Source of the DNA: Pseudonocardia autotrophica
GTDB taxonomy: Bacteria > Actinomycetota > Actinomycetes > Mycobacteriales > Pseudonocardiaceae
Assembly (NCBI RefSeq): GCF_003945385.1
Contig: NZ_AP018920.1
Coordinates: forward strand, 62,001-126,000
Length of the DNA stretch: 64,000 nucleotides
Direction: 5' to 3'
Part shown: piece after piece, positions 26,971 through 36,365 of the stretch
How positions within the stretch are numbered: position 1 is the first letter of the stretch
Layout of the letters: each line of letters opens with the position of its first letter
Notes under the pieces: model-generated
Database searches by the model: none
Told to the model about the DNA's origin: nothing
The model's input: only the letters and a program-made list of their open reading frames with translations
Translations under genes and position numbers: made by a program

Positions 26971-28776
26971 GTGGCTCCCCGTACCTTCGACCGGATCGGC
27001 CCGCGCGGCGCGGTCAGCAGCACCCACCACCTCGGCACCGCGGCGGCGGCATCGGTGCTCGCCCGCGGCGGCAACGCCTTCGACGCCGCCGCGGCCTGCG
27101 GGTTCGTCCTGCAGGTGGTCGAACCGCACCTGTGCGGGCCGGGCGGCGAGCTGCCCGCGGTGTTCGTCACCGCGTCCGACCCGACCCCGACGGTGCTGTG
27201 CGCGCAGGGTGTCGCCCCGGCTGCGGCGACGCCCGAACGGCTGCGCGGCGAGGGATGCGAGATCGTCCCCGGCACCGGGCTGCTCCCGGCGACCGTGCCC
27301 GGCGCCTGGGACGGCTGGCTGACCCTGCTCCGCGACCACGGCACCTGGGAGCTCGCCGACGTGCTGGAACCGGCGCTGGGCTACGCCACGTCCGGGTTCC
27401 CGCTGCTCCCGCGCGTCCCGGAGGTGCTGTCCGCGGTCGCGGAGCACTTCACCACGCACTGGCCGGGCTCGGCCGCGACCTGGCTGCCCGAGGGCCGGAT
27501 CCCCGGTCCGGGTGAGCTCGTGCGGCTGCCCGCGCTGGCCGCGACCTGGCGACGGCTGCTGGGCGAGGCGACCGGCCCGTCCCGCGAGGCGCGGATCGAC
27601 GCCGCCCGCGACGCCTGGTACCGCGGTTTCGTCGCCGAGGAGATCGACCGGTTCGTGGCTGTCCCGGCCCGCGACGAGACCGGCCTCGACCACGCCGGTC
27701 TGCTGACCGCCGACGATCTGGCGTCGTGGTCGTCGCACTACGAGCCCGCGGTGCTCGCCGACGCCGGGAACGGCTGGTCGGTCGCCAAGTGCGGTCCCTG
27801 GTCGCAGGGCCCGGTGCTGCTGCAGCAGCTGCGGCTGCTGTCCGGCACGGACCTGGAGCTGCCCGGAGGGGTGGCCACCGCGGAGACCGTGCACGTCGCG
27901 GCCGAGGCGGCGAAGCTGGCCTTCGCCGACCGGGAGGCCTGGTACGGCGACTCGACGCCGGTCCCGCTCGACGAGCTGCTCTCCGACACCTACACCGATG
28001 CCCGGCGCGCGCTGATCGGACGGGTGTCCGACGGAGCACTGCGGCCCGGCGCACCGGGCGGCCGGGAACCCCGGATCGGGAGCTGGGCGGCGACCCCGGG
28101 AGCGGGCCGCTCGACCGGCACCGACGGTCCGGGTTCGGGCGAGCCGACGGTCAGCAGGCAGGGCGTGACCCGCGGGGACACCGTGCACGTCGACGTCGTC
28201 GACGCGGCCGGGAACATGATCTCGGTGACGCCGTCCGGCGGGTGGCTGCAGTCGTCGCCGACCGTGCCGTCGCTCGGTTTCTGCCTCGGTACCCGCGGCC
28301 AGATGTTCTGGCTGGAGGAGGGGCTGGCGAGCTCGCTGGCCCCCGGCAGGATGCCGCGGACCACGCTCAGCCCCTCGCTCGCCTTCCGCGACGGCGAGCC
28401 GGCGGCCGCGTTCGGCACCCCCGGCGGCGACCAGCAGGACCAGTGGCAGCTCTGCTTCCTGCTCGCGTTGATCCACGGCGAGCTGGATCTGCAGGCCGCG
28501 ATCGACGCGCCGGCCTGGCACTCGACGGCGTTCCCCGGCTCGTTCGCACCCCGTGGCTGGGAGGCGCACGGCCTGGTCGTGGAGTCCCGGCTCGGCGCCG
28601 ACACCCTCGCGGAGCTGTCGCGGCGCGGGCATCTCGTCGACGACGCCGGGCCCTGGGCTCTGGGCCGGATGTGCGCGGTGGGGCGCGGTGCGGTGCTGCC
28701 CGGCGGGGGAGGGGCGGGGGCGCTGCACGCCGCCGCCGATCCCCGGTCCGGGGTGGCGGCCGCGATCGCGCTGTAA
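26971..28776 (+). CDS. Gamma-glutamyltranspeptidase family protein
   Basis: 601 residues, GTG start, ten bases after the nuclease. N-terminal SSTHHLGTAAAASVLARGGNAFDAA is the family opening. The autocleavage site should be the Thr in RGDTVHVDVVD, followed by the small-subunit motif VTPSGGWLQSSP and later FGTPGGDQQDQW. Usual enzymes remove glutamyl groups from glutathione or other gamma-glutamyl compounds outside the cell. No signal peptide is evident here, so it may be a cytoplasmic form. Mycothiol-producing bacteria lack glutathione, so the substrate is uncertain. Confidence 0.87.
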   Translation: MAPRTFDRIGPRGAVSSTHHLGTAAAASVLARGGNAFDAAAACGFVLQVVEPHLCGPGGELPAVFVTASDPTPTVLCAQGVAPAAATPERLRGEGCEIVPGTGLLPATVPGAWDGWLTLLRDHGTWELADVLEPALGYATSGFPLLPRVPEVLSAVAEHFTTHWPGSAATWLPEGRIPGPGELVRLPALAATWRRLLGEATGPSREARIDAARDAWYRGFVAEEIDRFVAVPARDETGLDHAGLLTADDLASWSSHYEPAVLADAGNGWSVAKCGPWSQGPVLLQQLRLLSGTDLELPGGVATAETVHVAAEAAKLAFADREAWYGDSTPVPLDELLSDTYTDARRALIGRVSDGALRPGAPGGREPRIGSWAATPGAGRSTGTDGPGSGEPTVSRQGVTRGDTVHVDVVDAAGNMISVTPSGGWLQSSPTVPSLGFCLGTRGQMFWLEEGLASSLAPGRMPRTTLSPSLAFRDGEPAAAFGTPGGDQQDQWQLCFLLALIHGELDLQAAIDAPAWHSTAFPGSFAPRGWEAHGLVVESRLGADTLAELSRRGHLVDDAGPWALGRMCAVGRGAVLPGGGGAGALHAAADPRSGVAAAIAL

Positions 28777-28921
28777 CCCGACCGCGCCGCCGGCCCGACC
28801 GCGCTGCCGCCCGCTTGCCCGCGCCGCCCGCTTACGCGGAAGCCGGCTGCGCGGCAGCCCGCCCCCCGCGCGGAACACCCGGCCGCGCCCGCCTCATGGG
28901 CCGCTCCCGGGATGGCCGCCG

Positions 28922-31660
28922 CTACCGGGCCCCCTCCGCCGGGCGCTCCCCGAGCTGCCGCCCGTCGCCGTTCCGCCCGTCGCCGTTCCGCCCGTCGCCG
29001 TTCCGCCCGTCGCCGTTCCGCGCGGCACCGTCGTCGAGCGGGAGCGGGAACGCCACGTCGGAGTGCGTGACCCGGCCCGCCTCCAGCGACACGACGGCCG
29101 CCACCGGCGGATACCCGCTCGTCGCGAGCGTGTAGCTGCCCGGAGTGAGCCCCTCGAACGTGAAGGTGCCGTCGCGGCCCGAGAGCCGGGACCCGACGAC
29201 CGCACCGTCGGAGTCGATCAGGGTCGCGATCGCCTGTGCCACGGGCAGGCCGTCCGGTGCCGCGGTCACCCGGCCGGTCAGCCGGGAACGCTCGGGCAGC
29301 AGCAGGTCCTGGGTCACCGGCCCGCCGGCCGGGACGTCCACCCCGAGCGCCACCGGATCGACGCTCTCGCCGGCCGCCGCCAGCACGTAGTGCCCCGGTG
29401 GCACCGCGGTGAGGGAGAACCGGCCGGAGTCCGCGGACTCGGCCGCGGTGACGACGTCGCCGTCGTGGTCGATCAGCGAAACGGTGACCCGGGCGACCCC
29501 GGTGCCGGACGGGTCCAGCACGGTGCCCCGGATCCCGCCGCCGTCGGTCAGTCGCACGTCGTGCCGGACCTCCCCGGCGCCGCTCCCCCCAGCATCGATC
29601 CCCGCAGCGCCGATCCCCGTGACGCTGCTCCCCACGGGCCTGATCTCGACCGTCGAGGCGTGCGGCGGTCGTGTGCCGGCGGCGACGACGACCAGGTACC
29701 GGCCCGGACCGTCGACGGAGATCCGGTAGTTGCCGTCCTCGTCGGTCCGGGTCCGGCCGATCTGCTCGCCGGACAGTCGCAGCACGGTGACGGTGGCCGC
29801 GGCCGGATCGTCACCGGTGCCGTGCAGCACCCGGCCGGTGAGGGCCGGCGTGTCCGGTGAGTGCCGGGAGGTCCCGCCGGGCACCGGGATCGGGGCCGTC
29901 ACCGGTCCGGCCGGCGCTGTCACCGGTCCGGCCGGTGCCGGAGCCGGTGCGACCGCGGAGACCTCGCCGGTGGGGACGGCGGCGGAGCCCGCCTCCGCCT
30001 CGGCCTCGGCGCGGGCCGCCTGCGCGCCCGACATCGTGCGCAGCGGCAGCTCCCGCAGGAAGAGCACCAGCACGAACGCCGCTGCTGCAACGGCACCGGC
30101 GATCAGGAATGCGAGCGTCATCGAGCTGGTGAAGCCCTCCTGGAAGGGCGCCGCCAGCCGCGGATCGATCTGCTGCAGGAACGACGAGTCGCTCAGCACC
30201 GCCGAGCTCAGCCCGCCCGGTTGCCCGCCGGTCAGCCCGTCGACGACGGCGCGGTTCGCCGGATCGGCCGTGACGGCCGGATCGGCGAGCGCGGACCGGA
30301 ACGTCTCGGTGCCCAGCGCGGACCGGAGGGAGTCGCCGATCCGGTCCCCGGCGGTGGAGAACACCACGGACAGGAAGACCGCGGTGCCCAGCGTGCCGCC
30401 CATCTGCCGGAAGAACGTGACCGACGAGGTGGTGACGCCCATGTCCCGGGCGGGCATCGCGTTCTGCACCGCCAGTACGAGGGTCTGCATGCACAGGCCG
30501 AGGCCGAGACCGAGCAGCCCCATCGTCAGGTCGAGCTGCCAGATCGGGATCTGCGGGGTGACCGTCCGCCACAGCAGCAGCATCGCGATCGTGATCAGCG
30601 CGGTGCCAAGTACCGGGAAGATCTTGTAGCGGCCGGTGCGCGAGGTCAGCTGACCGGAGGCGATCGAGGCGACCATGATCCCGAGCATCAGCGGCAGCAT
30701 CATCAGTCCGGCCTCGATCGGCGTCGCGCCGTGCACGATCTGCAGGAACTGCGGCAGCAGCGCGATCCCGCCGAACATCGCCATGCCGATCAGCAGGTTG
30801 ATCACGCTGGACAGCGAGAAGATGCCGGTGCGGAACAGCCGCAGCGGCAGCAGTGCCGCGTCGCCGTAGGTTCGCTCGGCGAGCAGGAACAGGCCCAGCC
30901 CGACCAGACCGACGACGTAGAACACGATCGAGTTCGTCGACGTCCAGCCCCACTCCCGGCCCTGCTCGGCGACGATCAGCAGCGGCACCAGGCACAGGGT
31001 CAGCGCCAGCGCGCCCGGCCAGTCGATCCGGGCGGGCCGCGGCACGTGCGGGACGTTCAGCACGCGCTGCACGACGACCAGCGCGATCAGCCCGATCGGG
31101 ACGTTGACCAGGAAGATCCATCGCCAGCCGTCGATCCCGAGAATGGTGTCCACGCCGGACAGCAGGCCGCCGATGACCGGCCCGATGACGCTGGACGTGC
31201 CGAACACGGCCAGGAAGAAGCCCTGGTAGCGGGCCCGTTCCCGGGGTGGGACGATGTCGCCCAGGATGGTCAGCGCCAGCGACATCAGGCCACCCGCGCC
31301 GAGCCCCTGCAGGGCGCGGAACGCGGCCAGCGAGTACATCGACCACGCCAGGGTGCAGGCGACCGAGCCGATCAGGAAGATCGTGATCGCGATCATGAAC
31401 AGCGGCTTGCGGCCGAAGATGTCGGAGAGCTTGCCGTAGAGCGGTGTCGCGATCGTGCTGGTGATCAGGAACGCGGTGGTCGCCCATGCTTGCAGGGACA
31501 ATCCCTGCAGGTCGTCGGCGATGGTGCGGATGGCGGTCGAGACGACCGTCTGGTCGAGTGCTGCCAGGAACATGCCCAGCAGCAGCCCACCGAGGACGGT
31601 GAGGATCTGGCGATGGGTCAGCTCCCCGTCCGCGCGGGACGCGGCGGCGGCTGTGGACAT
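28922..31660 (-). CDS. DHA2-family MFS drug exporter fused to carboxypeptidase-regulatory-like repeats
   Basis: 912 residues, ATG start abutting the MarR stop. Residues about 18-530 form a 14-helix DHA2 transporter (LDQTVVSTAIRTIADDL, KLSDIFGRKP, RALQGLGAGG). After an Ala/Pro-rich linker come three beta-sandwich domains (about 590-880) with the CarboxypepD_reg pattern: ALTGRVLHG...DEDGNYRISVDGPGRYLVV, IRGTVLDP...DSGRFSLTAVPPGHYVL, LTGRVTAA...RDGTFTFEGLTPGSYTL. It ends with four NGDGR repeats. Such tails are rare in this transporter class. Export of a toxic compound, controlled by the upstream MarR gene, is likely. Confidence 0.93.
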   Translation of the reverse strand: MSTAAAASRADGELTHRQILTVLGGLLLGMFLAALDQTVVSTAIRTIADDLQGLSLQAWATTAFLITSTIATPLYGKLSDIFGRKPLFMIAITIFLIGSVACTLAWSMYSLAAFRALQGLGAGGLMSLALTILGDIVPPRERARYQGFFLAVFGTSSVIGPVIGGLLSGVDTILGIDGWRWIFLVNVPIGLIALVVVQRVLNVPHVPRPARIDWPGALALTLCLVPLLIVAEQGREWGWTSTNSIVFYVVGLVGLGLFLLAERTYGDAALLPLRLFRTGIFSLSSVINLLIGMAMFGGIALLPQFLQIVHGATPIEAGLMMLPLMLGIMVASIASGQLTSRTGRYKIFPVLGTALITIAMLLLWRTVTPQIPIWQLDLTMGLLGLGLGLCMQTLVLAVQNAMPARDMGVTTSSVTFFRQMGGTLGTAVFLSVVFSTAGDRIGDSLRSALGTETFRSALADPAVTADPANRAVVDGLTGGQPGGLSSAVLSDSSFLQQIDPRLAAPFQEGFTSSMTLAFLIAGAVAAAAFVLVLFLRELPLRTMSGAQAARAEAEAEAGSAAVPTGEVSAVAPAPAPAGPVTAPAGPVTAPIPVPGGTSRHSPDTPALTGRVLHGTGDDPAAATVTVLRLSGEQIGRTRTDEDGNYRISVDGPGRYLVVVAAGTRPPHASTVEIRPVGSSVTGIGAAGIDAGGSGAGEVRHDVRLTDGGGIRGTVLDPSGTGVARVTVSLIDHDGDVVTAAESADSGRFSLTAVPPGHYVLAAAGESVDPVALGVDVPAGGPVTQDLLLPERSRLTGRVTAAPDGLPVAQAIATLIDSDGAVVGSRLSGRDGTFTFEGLTPGSYTLATSGYPPVAAVVSLEAGRVTHSDVAFPLPLDDGAARNGDGRNGDGRNGDGRNGDGRQLGERPAEGAR
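28961..29020. repeat. 15-bp tandem repeat, four copies, in the exporter 3' end
   Basis: CCCGTCGCCGTTCCG at 28961, 28976, 28991 and 29006. On the minus strand it encodes the NGDGR pentapeptide tail of the MFS protein. Confidence 0.92.
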
Positions 31661-32164
31661 TCAGGACTCCCGTGCTTCGAAGGTCTGGTAGTCGTCGAGG
31701 AAGCGGCCGAGCAGATCGGTCAGGGCCGCGCGGTCGGGGGCGGCCCACTCGCCGAGCACCTCGGCGATGGCCCGGGCCCGGCGTCGTCGCTCGGTCTCGA
31801 TCACGCGGAAGCCCTCGTCGGTCGCGGCGAGCAGGGATGCCCGGCCGTCGTCCGGATCGGCGCGCCGCTCCACCAGTCCGGCCTTCACCAGCGCGGTGAC
31901 CTGGCGGCTGACGGTCGACGGATCGGAGTGCAGCGTCGCCGCGACCTCGCCGGCCCGTTGCGGCCCGCCGAATCGCAGATGGGCCAGCAGGTGGTAGCCG
32001 GCCATGTCGACGATCATCTCGGGGCGGTGCCGTTCGGCCGACCGCTTGACCTGCCGGGTCAGCAGGAACAGCTGGCGGACGACGGTGTCGGCGAGCGCCA
32101 GGTCGGGATCCTCCGGTTCCGGGGTGGTGACCGGGTCCCGGGAGGCGGGTGCGGTGGCGGCCAT
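31661..32164 (-). CDS. MarR-family transcriptional regulator
   Basis: 167 residues from ATG at 32164, with GGAGAG eight bases upstream; the open frame begins ten codons earlier. The winged helix spans about 50-115: LLAHLRFGGPQRAGEVAATLHSDPSTVSRQVTALV with wing RRADPDDGRASLLAATDEG, and dimerisation helices lie at both ends. It forms an operon with the exporter (ATG directly after its TGA) and probably represses both through the palindromes at 32178-32241. Confidence 0.93.
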   Translation of the reverse strand: MAATAPASRDPVTTPEPEDPDLALADTVVRQLFLLTRQVKRSAERHRPEMIVDMAGYHLLAHLRFGGPQRAGEVAATLHSDPSTVSRQVTALVKAGLVERRADPDDGRASLLAATDEGFRVIETERRRRARAIAEVLGEWAAPDRAALTDLLGRFLDDYQTFEARES

Positions 32165-32177
32165 CGCAGCTCTCCAC

Positions 32178-32241
32178 TTGCATGTATCACGCAACTAGTT
32201 GACCGGCGCAACTATGCGCTCGTGACGTTGCGCAATGCAAC
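32178..32241. promoter_or_regulatory. Cluster of palindromes between MarR gene and lipoprotein gene
   Basis: Four inverted repeats in 64 bp: TTGCATG-TAT-CACGCAA (32178-32194), CAACTAGTTG (32192-32201), GCGCA-ACTA-TGCGC (32206-32219) and GTTGC-GCAAT-GCAAC (32227-32241). The TTGC/GCAA half-site recurs. Position and symmetry suit a MarR operator. Confidence 0.6.
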
Positions 32242-32342
32242 TCCGTGGAGGTGACCTGCGCCACGCAGGGGTGCGCCCCGACGTCGCCGGGCGGCGGGCA
32301 CTAGCCTCGCGACGATCCGTCTCGCTCCCCGGGAGGACCGTC

Positions 32343-32918
32343 GTGCGTACCCGTCCCCGTCCCGCCATCGCCGGACCGGCGCTGCTGCTCGCCGCCGCGG
32401 CCCTCCTCGCCGGGTGTGCGCAGTCCGGCCAGCTCGGCCACGAGTCCGGCGCCGACGCGCCCGGTGCCGACGCCCCCGCGGCAGGGGCACCGGCCGAACC
32501 CGAGCAGCCCGGCACCGGCCCGGACGACCCGACCGCCACCGCGCTGCCCGGAGTGCCCGGTGCGCCGGTCGCGCAGGCCGGATCGGATACCCGGGCCACC
32601 CTCGAGCAGCCCGTCGAGATCAGCACCCCCGGGCCGGCGGAGCTGCTGGTGCGCACCGAGGTGCTGCAGCCCGGCCAGGTCACCGGCTGGATCCGGCACC
32701 CCGGCACGGCGACCTCCGCGGTCCGGTCCGGTGAGCTCACCGTGCAGCGGGCCGGGCGCTGTGAGCCGCAGACCTTCCGGACCGGCGAGGCCTTCTTCCT
32801 CGGCGACGGCGAGCCCAACGAGCTGCGCAACGACGGGCCGGAGCCGGTCGTACTGACCCGGTCGCAGCTGCTCGCCCCCGACGTCGCCGAACGGGAACCG
32901 GTCGAACCCGCCTGCTGA
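32343..32918 (+). CDS. Cupin-like lipoprotein
   Basis: 191 residues from GTG at 32343 with GGGAGGA upstream. A short basic N-terminus and hydrophobic stretch lead to lipobox LLAGC (Cys about 24), so it is lipid-anchored. An Ala/Pro/Gly-rich tether precedes a small cupin-type beta-barrel (about 90-185) with LQPGQVTGWIRHPG and GEAFFLGDGEPNELRNDG. Only some of the usual His ligands are visible (HP in IRHPG). It diverges from the MarR-exporter operon across the palindrome cluster, so MarR may control both sides. Confidence 0.8.
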   Translation: MRTRPRPAIAGPALLLAAAALLAGCAQSGQLGHESGADAPGADAPAAGAPAEPEQPGTGPDDPTATALPGVPGAPVAQAGSDTRATLEQPVEISTPGPAELLVRTEVLQPGQVTGWIRHPGTATSAVRSGELTVQRAGRCEPQTFRTGEAFFLGDGEPNELRNDGPEPVVLTRSQLLAPDVAEREPVEPAC

Positions 32919-32973
32919 CCGGGGTGCGGAACGCGTTCGAGTCCTGCGCCCGGGTTTCGTAGCCTGACGACCC

Positions 32974-33567
32974 GTGAGTTCCGCACGTGAGGCGACGCCC
33001 GCCGATCTCGACGGCTGCGTGGACGCGCTGGCCGAGGCCTTCGCCGACTACCCGTTCACCCGGCACACGATCGCCGCCGACGACCATGTCCGGCGGCTGC
33101 GTGCCTGCCACGAGCTGCTGATCCGGGAGGTGGGGCTACCGCACGGCCGGGTGCACGTGATCGACGGGCCGGACGGGATCGACGCCGTCGCAGTGTGGAC
33201 CCCGTCGACTCCGGCGGTGGAGGAGGCGCTGACCCGCGCGGCCGCACGGCTCGCCGAGCTGGCCGGGGACCGGGCCGCGATGGCCACTGCTGCGGAGTCG
33301 GTCCTGGCGGAGTACCGGCCACCCACACCGCTCTGGTTCCTGGCGCCGGTCGGTGTGCGGCCCGGCAGGCAGGGGCGCGGGCTGGGCCGGGCGGTGCTGG
33401 CACCCGGGCTCGCCGCGGCGGACGCCGGGCGGATGCCCGCCTTCCTGGAGACGTCCGATCCGGTCAACGTGGGCATCTACCGGCGGATGGGCTTCAGCGT
33501 CCTCACGGAGATCGACCTGCCGCACGACGGCCCGCGCACCTGGGCGATGGTCCGGCCCGCCCGCTGA
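32974..33567 (+). CDS. GNAT-family N-acetyltransferase
   Basis: 197 residues, GTG start with -10 box TAGCCT (32960-32965) eight bases upstream. The acetyl-CoA motif is VRPGRQGRGLGRAVLAPGL (pattern Q/RxxGxG/A), followed by PAFLETSDPVNVGIYRRMGF, typical for the C-terminal strand pair. The substrate is not predictable. Confidence 0.88.
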   Translation: MSSAREATPADLDGCVDALAEAFADYPFTRHTIAADDHVRRLRACHELLIREVGLPHGRVHVIDGPDGIDAVAVWTPSTPAVEEALTRAAARLAELAGDRAAMATAAESVLAEYRPPTPLWFLAPVGVRPGRQGRGLGRAVLAPGLAAADAGRMPAFLETSDPVNVGIYRRMGFSVLTEIDLPHDGPRTWAMVRPAR

Positions 33568-33667
33568 CGCGCGTCCTCGCGCGTACTCGGATCCGGCGCT
33601 GCGCTGTGGGAGCATCGACGGCGGTACGGGGCAGGGCGCGGTGGGCGCGGAACCCGGGGCGGGATGC

Positions 33668-34108
33668 ATGGCGACGAAGACGGTCATCGCGGCGGACTAC
33701 CGCGAGTGGCAGGTGCAGCGGCGGATCGAGTGGACCACACCCGCCGTGGGCGACGAGTTCGAGCACGACGTCGACGCCGGTAACGGCGCGGTCGTGCTCA
33801 TCCTGTCGGCGCTCGGTCTGTTCTGGCTGGTGCTGCTGGTCTGGGCACCGGGTGCCGTGGTCTTCCCCTGGTTCTTCTGGCTCGTCGTGATCTTCGGGCT
33901 CGGCTTCTTCCCGGTGCGCTGGCTGCTGCGGCGCCCGTTCACGATCACCGCCAAGACCCAGGGTGGCTACGACCTGCCGCCGGAGAAGTGGACCGGAATG
34001 GTCCGCGGGCTCGCCACCGCCCGCGAGGAGACCAAGGTGGTGATCCGCAGCCTGAAGAACCGGTCGACGCCCGGGCACGCGGACAGCCCGCTGCAACCCA
34101 TCAACTAG
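33668..34108 (+). CDS. Small membrane protein with two helices
   Basis: 146 residues from ATG at 33668. A polar N-terminus (about 1-40) is followed by two hydrophobic segments (about 43-62 and 66-86) and a basic C-terminal tail that enters with KTQGGYDLPPEKWTGMVRG. No family I can name, though it looks conserved among actinobacteria. Its stop is eight bases before the glycosylase start. Confidence 0.78.
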   Translation: MATKTVIAADYREWQVQRRIEWTTPAVGDEFEHDVDAGNGAVVLILSALGLFWLVLLVWAPGAVVFPWFFWLVVIFGLGFFPVRWLLRRPFTITAKTQGGYDLPPEKWTGMVRGLATAREETKVVIRSLKNRSTPGHADSPLQPIN

Positions 34109-34116
34109 GAGTCGCG

Positions 34117-34992
34117 GTGCCCGAACTGCCGGAGGTGGAGGCCCTCGCACACCACCTGCGCGAGCACGCCGTGTACCGCCCGGTGGCCCGGGTGGACCTG
34201 GCATCGATGAGCGCGCTCAAGACCTTCGATCCGCCGGTGTCGGCGCTGACCGGCCGGGTCGTGACCGGCGCGTCCCGGTTCGGGAAGTTCCTCTCGGTCG
34301 ATCTCGCCGACCGGCCGGACGAGCCGTTGCACCTGATCACGCACCTGTCCCGGGCCGGATGGCTGCGCTGGCACGCGACCGCCGGCAGCACGCCGCCGAA
34401 ACCGGGGCGCGGCCCGCTGCAGCTGCGGGTGCATCTCGACGCCGTCGGCGGCCCCGGTTTCGACCTGACCGAGGCCGGCACCCAGAAACGGCTCGCCGTG
34501 TACCTGGTGACGGACCCGGCGCAGGTGCCCGGGATCGTGCGGCTGGGGCCCGATGCGCTGGAGCTGACCCGGCCCGGGCTCGACGAGCTGCTCGACGGCG
34601 ACAACCGCCGGCTCAAGACGCTGCTGACCGATCAGCGGACGCTGGCCGGGGTCGGTAACGCCTACTCCGACGAGATCCTGCACACCGCGCGGCTCTCCCC
34701 GTACGCCGTCGGTGCCCGGCTCGACGAGGCGGCTCGGGACCGGCTGTTCGCGGCGCTGCACGGGGTGCTCGACGACGCCGTCGAGCGGTCGGTGGGCCAG
34801 GGCGCGGCCGAGCTGAAGGGCGAGAAGCGCTCCGGTCTGCGGGTGCACGCCCGGACCGGACTGCCCTGTCCGGTCTGCGGCGACACCGTCCGGGAGGTGT
34901 CGTTCGCCGAGAGATCGTTCCAGTACTGTCCGACCTGCCAGACCGGTGGCAAGCCGCTTGCGGACCGTCGGTTGTCCCGGCTGGTGAGGTAG
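34117..34992 (+). CDS. Fpg/Nei-family DNA glycosylase
   Basis: 291 residues from GTG at 34117. Processing exposes the catalytic Pro2-Glu3 of PELPEVE. The beta-sandwich Lys is in RFGKFL, the helix-two-turn-helix Asn in GVGNAYSDEIL, and a zinc finger closes the protein with CPVCGDTV and CPTCQT. It removes oxidised bases and cuts the abasic site by beta/delta elimination. Sequence near the N-terminus (LASMSALKTFD) is closer to the Nei2-like actinobacterial branch than to MutM. Preceding and following genes share its strand. Confidence 0.93.
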   Translation: MPELPEVEALAHHLREHAVYRPVARVDLASMSALKTFDPPVSALTGRVVTGASRFGKFLSVDLADRPDEPLHLITHLSRAGWLRWHATAGSTPPKPGRGPLQLRVHLDAVGGPGFDLTEAGTQKRLAVYLVTDPAQVPGIVRLGPDALELTRPGLDELLDGDNRRLKTLLTDQRTLAGVGNAYSDEILHTARLSPYAVGARLDEAARDRLFAALHGVLDDAVERSVGQGAAELKGEKRSGLRVHARTGLPCPVCGDTVREVSFAERSFQYCPTCQTGGKPLADRRLSRLVR

Positions 34993-35013
34993 GTCGTCCC
35001 AGGAGGCGCAGCG

Positions 35014-36264
35014 GTGAGCAGGACGGGCGGGGCGGCGGTGCAACTCGCCGTCGTCGACGGGCAGACGGGGCTCGCCCCGTCCCTGGTGCTGCTGTTGATC
35101 GTCGCGATCGTCGTGCTCGTGATCGCGGTGTTCGTGTTCCTGTGGCAGCGCAACCGCCGCAACAACATGGTCTCGCCGCTGGCCAAGGCCACTTTCTCCG
35201 CGCTGCACACGGTGGCGCTGGCCGCCCCGGTGCTGCGGGAGGGGCTGTCCCAGCGCTCCGCGTCGCAGGCCCTGCCCTATCTGCGCCAGCTGCTGGAGAG
35301 CACGGCGATGGCGATGACCGACTCCCGCGCCACCGTGCTGGGCTGGGACGGCAGCGCCGACCAGCACCAGCAGGACGTGCAGACGCTCGCCGACCGGGTG
35401 ATCTCCACCGGCCGGATGGAGCTGATGAGCCACACCTCCATCAAGTGCAACCAGCCCGGCTGCGAGGTGCGCGGCATCGTCGTGGTGCCGCTGGAGAGCG
35501 ACGGCAACATCATCGGCACGCTCGCCGCGCTCACCCCGGCGACCGCCGGCCCGCCGGTGCTCCGGGCGACCGGCGAGGTCGCCCGCTACGTGTCCAGCCA
35601 GCTGGAGCTCGCCGAGCTCGACGACTCCAGGGCCCGGCTGAACCGCGCGGAGGTCCGGGCGTTGCGGGCCCAGATCTCACCGCACTTCGTCTACAACGCG
35701 CTGACCACGATCGCGTCGTTCATCCGGACCGACCCGGCCCGCGCCCGCGAGCTGCTGATCGAGTTCGCCGACTTCACCCGGTACTCGTTCCGGTCGGCCG
35801 GCGAGTACACGACGCTGATCGACGAGCTCAACAACATCGAGCGTTACGTCCGGCTGGAGAAGGCCCGGTTCGGCAACCGGCTCAACATCCGGCTGCAGAT
35901 CGATCCCGAGGTGCAGAACGTCGTGCTGCCCTTCCTCGCCCTGCAGCCGCTCGTGGAGAACGCGGTCCGGCACGGGCTGTCCGGCAAGCCGAACGGCGGG
36001 ACGGTCACCATCCGGGCGGAGAACGCCGGCTCGGAGTGCGTGATCGTGGTGGAGGACGACGGCGTCGGCATGGACCCGGCGCGGCTCAACGAGGACCTCG
36101 ACGACGCCCACCTGTCCGGTGCGCACGTCGGTCTGGGCAATGTCGACGACCGGATGCGGTCGGCCTTCGGCGACAACTTCGGCCTGGTCGTCGACACCAA
36201 CATCGGCGCCGGTATGAAGATCACCCTGCGGGTCCCGAAGTTCCGGGCGGGTATCCGGGCCTGA
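35014..36264 (+). CDS. LytS-type sensor histidine kinase
   Basis: 416 residues, GTG start. One membrane helix (about 21-43) is followed by a GAF-like sensor domain (about 60-200) containing the cysteine pair in HTSIKCNQPGCEVRG. The His_kinase domain has phospho-acceptor His in QISPHFVYNAL, and the HATPase has VENAVRHGLSG and VEDDGVGMDP. It lacks the multi-helix 5TMR-LYT sensor of E. coli BtsS/YpdA. The LytTR partner is 37434; an S49 peptidase gene separates them. Transporter genes downstream suggest a carboxylate stimulus. Confidence 0.92.
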   Translation: MSRTGGAAVQLAVVDGQTGLAPSLVLLLIVAIVVLVIAVFVFLWQRNRRNNMVSPLAKATFSALHTVALAAPVLREGLSQRSASQALPYLRQLLESTAMAMTDSRATVLGWDGSADQHQQDVQTLADRVISTGRMELMSHTSIKCNQPGCEVRGIVVVPLESDGNIIGTLAALTPATAGPPVLRATGEVARYVSSQLELAELDDSRARLNRAEVRALRAQISPHFVYNALTTIASFIRTDPARARELLIEFADFTRYSFRSAGEYTTLIDELNNIERYVRLEKARFGNRLNIRLQIDPEVQNVVLPFLALQPLVENAVRHGLSGKPNGGTVTIRAENAGSECVIVVEDDGVGMDPARLNEDLDDAHLSGAHVGLGNVDDRMRSAFGDNFGLVVDTNIGAGMKITLRVPKFRAGIRA

Positions 36265-36365
36265 GCGCCGATGCCGCTGCTCCGCACGGGTGAGCGGCGA
36301 CACGCCGCGATGTGCCGATCCGGTCACGCCACGTCACGGAGCGCTCCCGCGTACGGTGGGATCGC

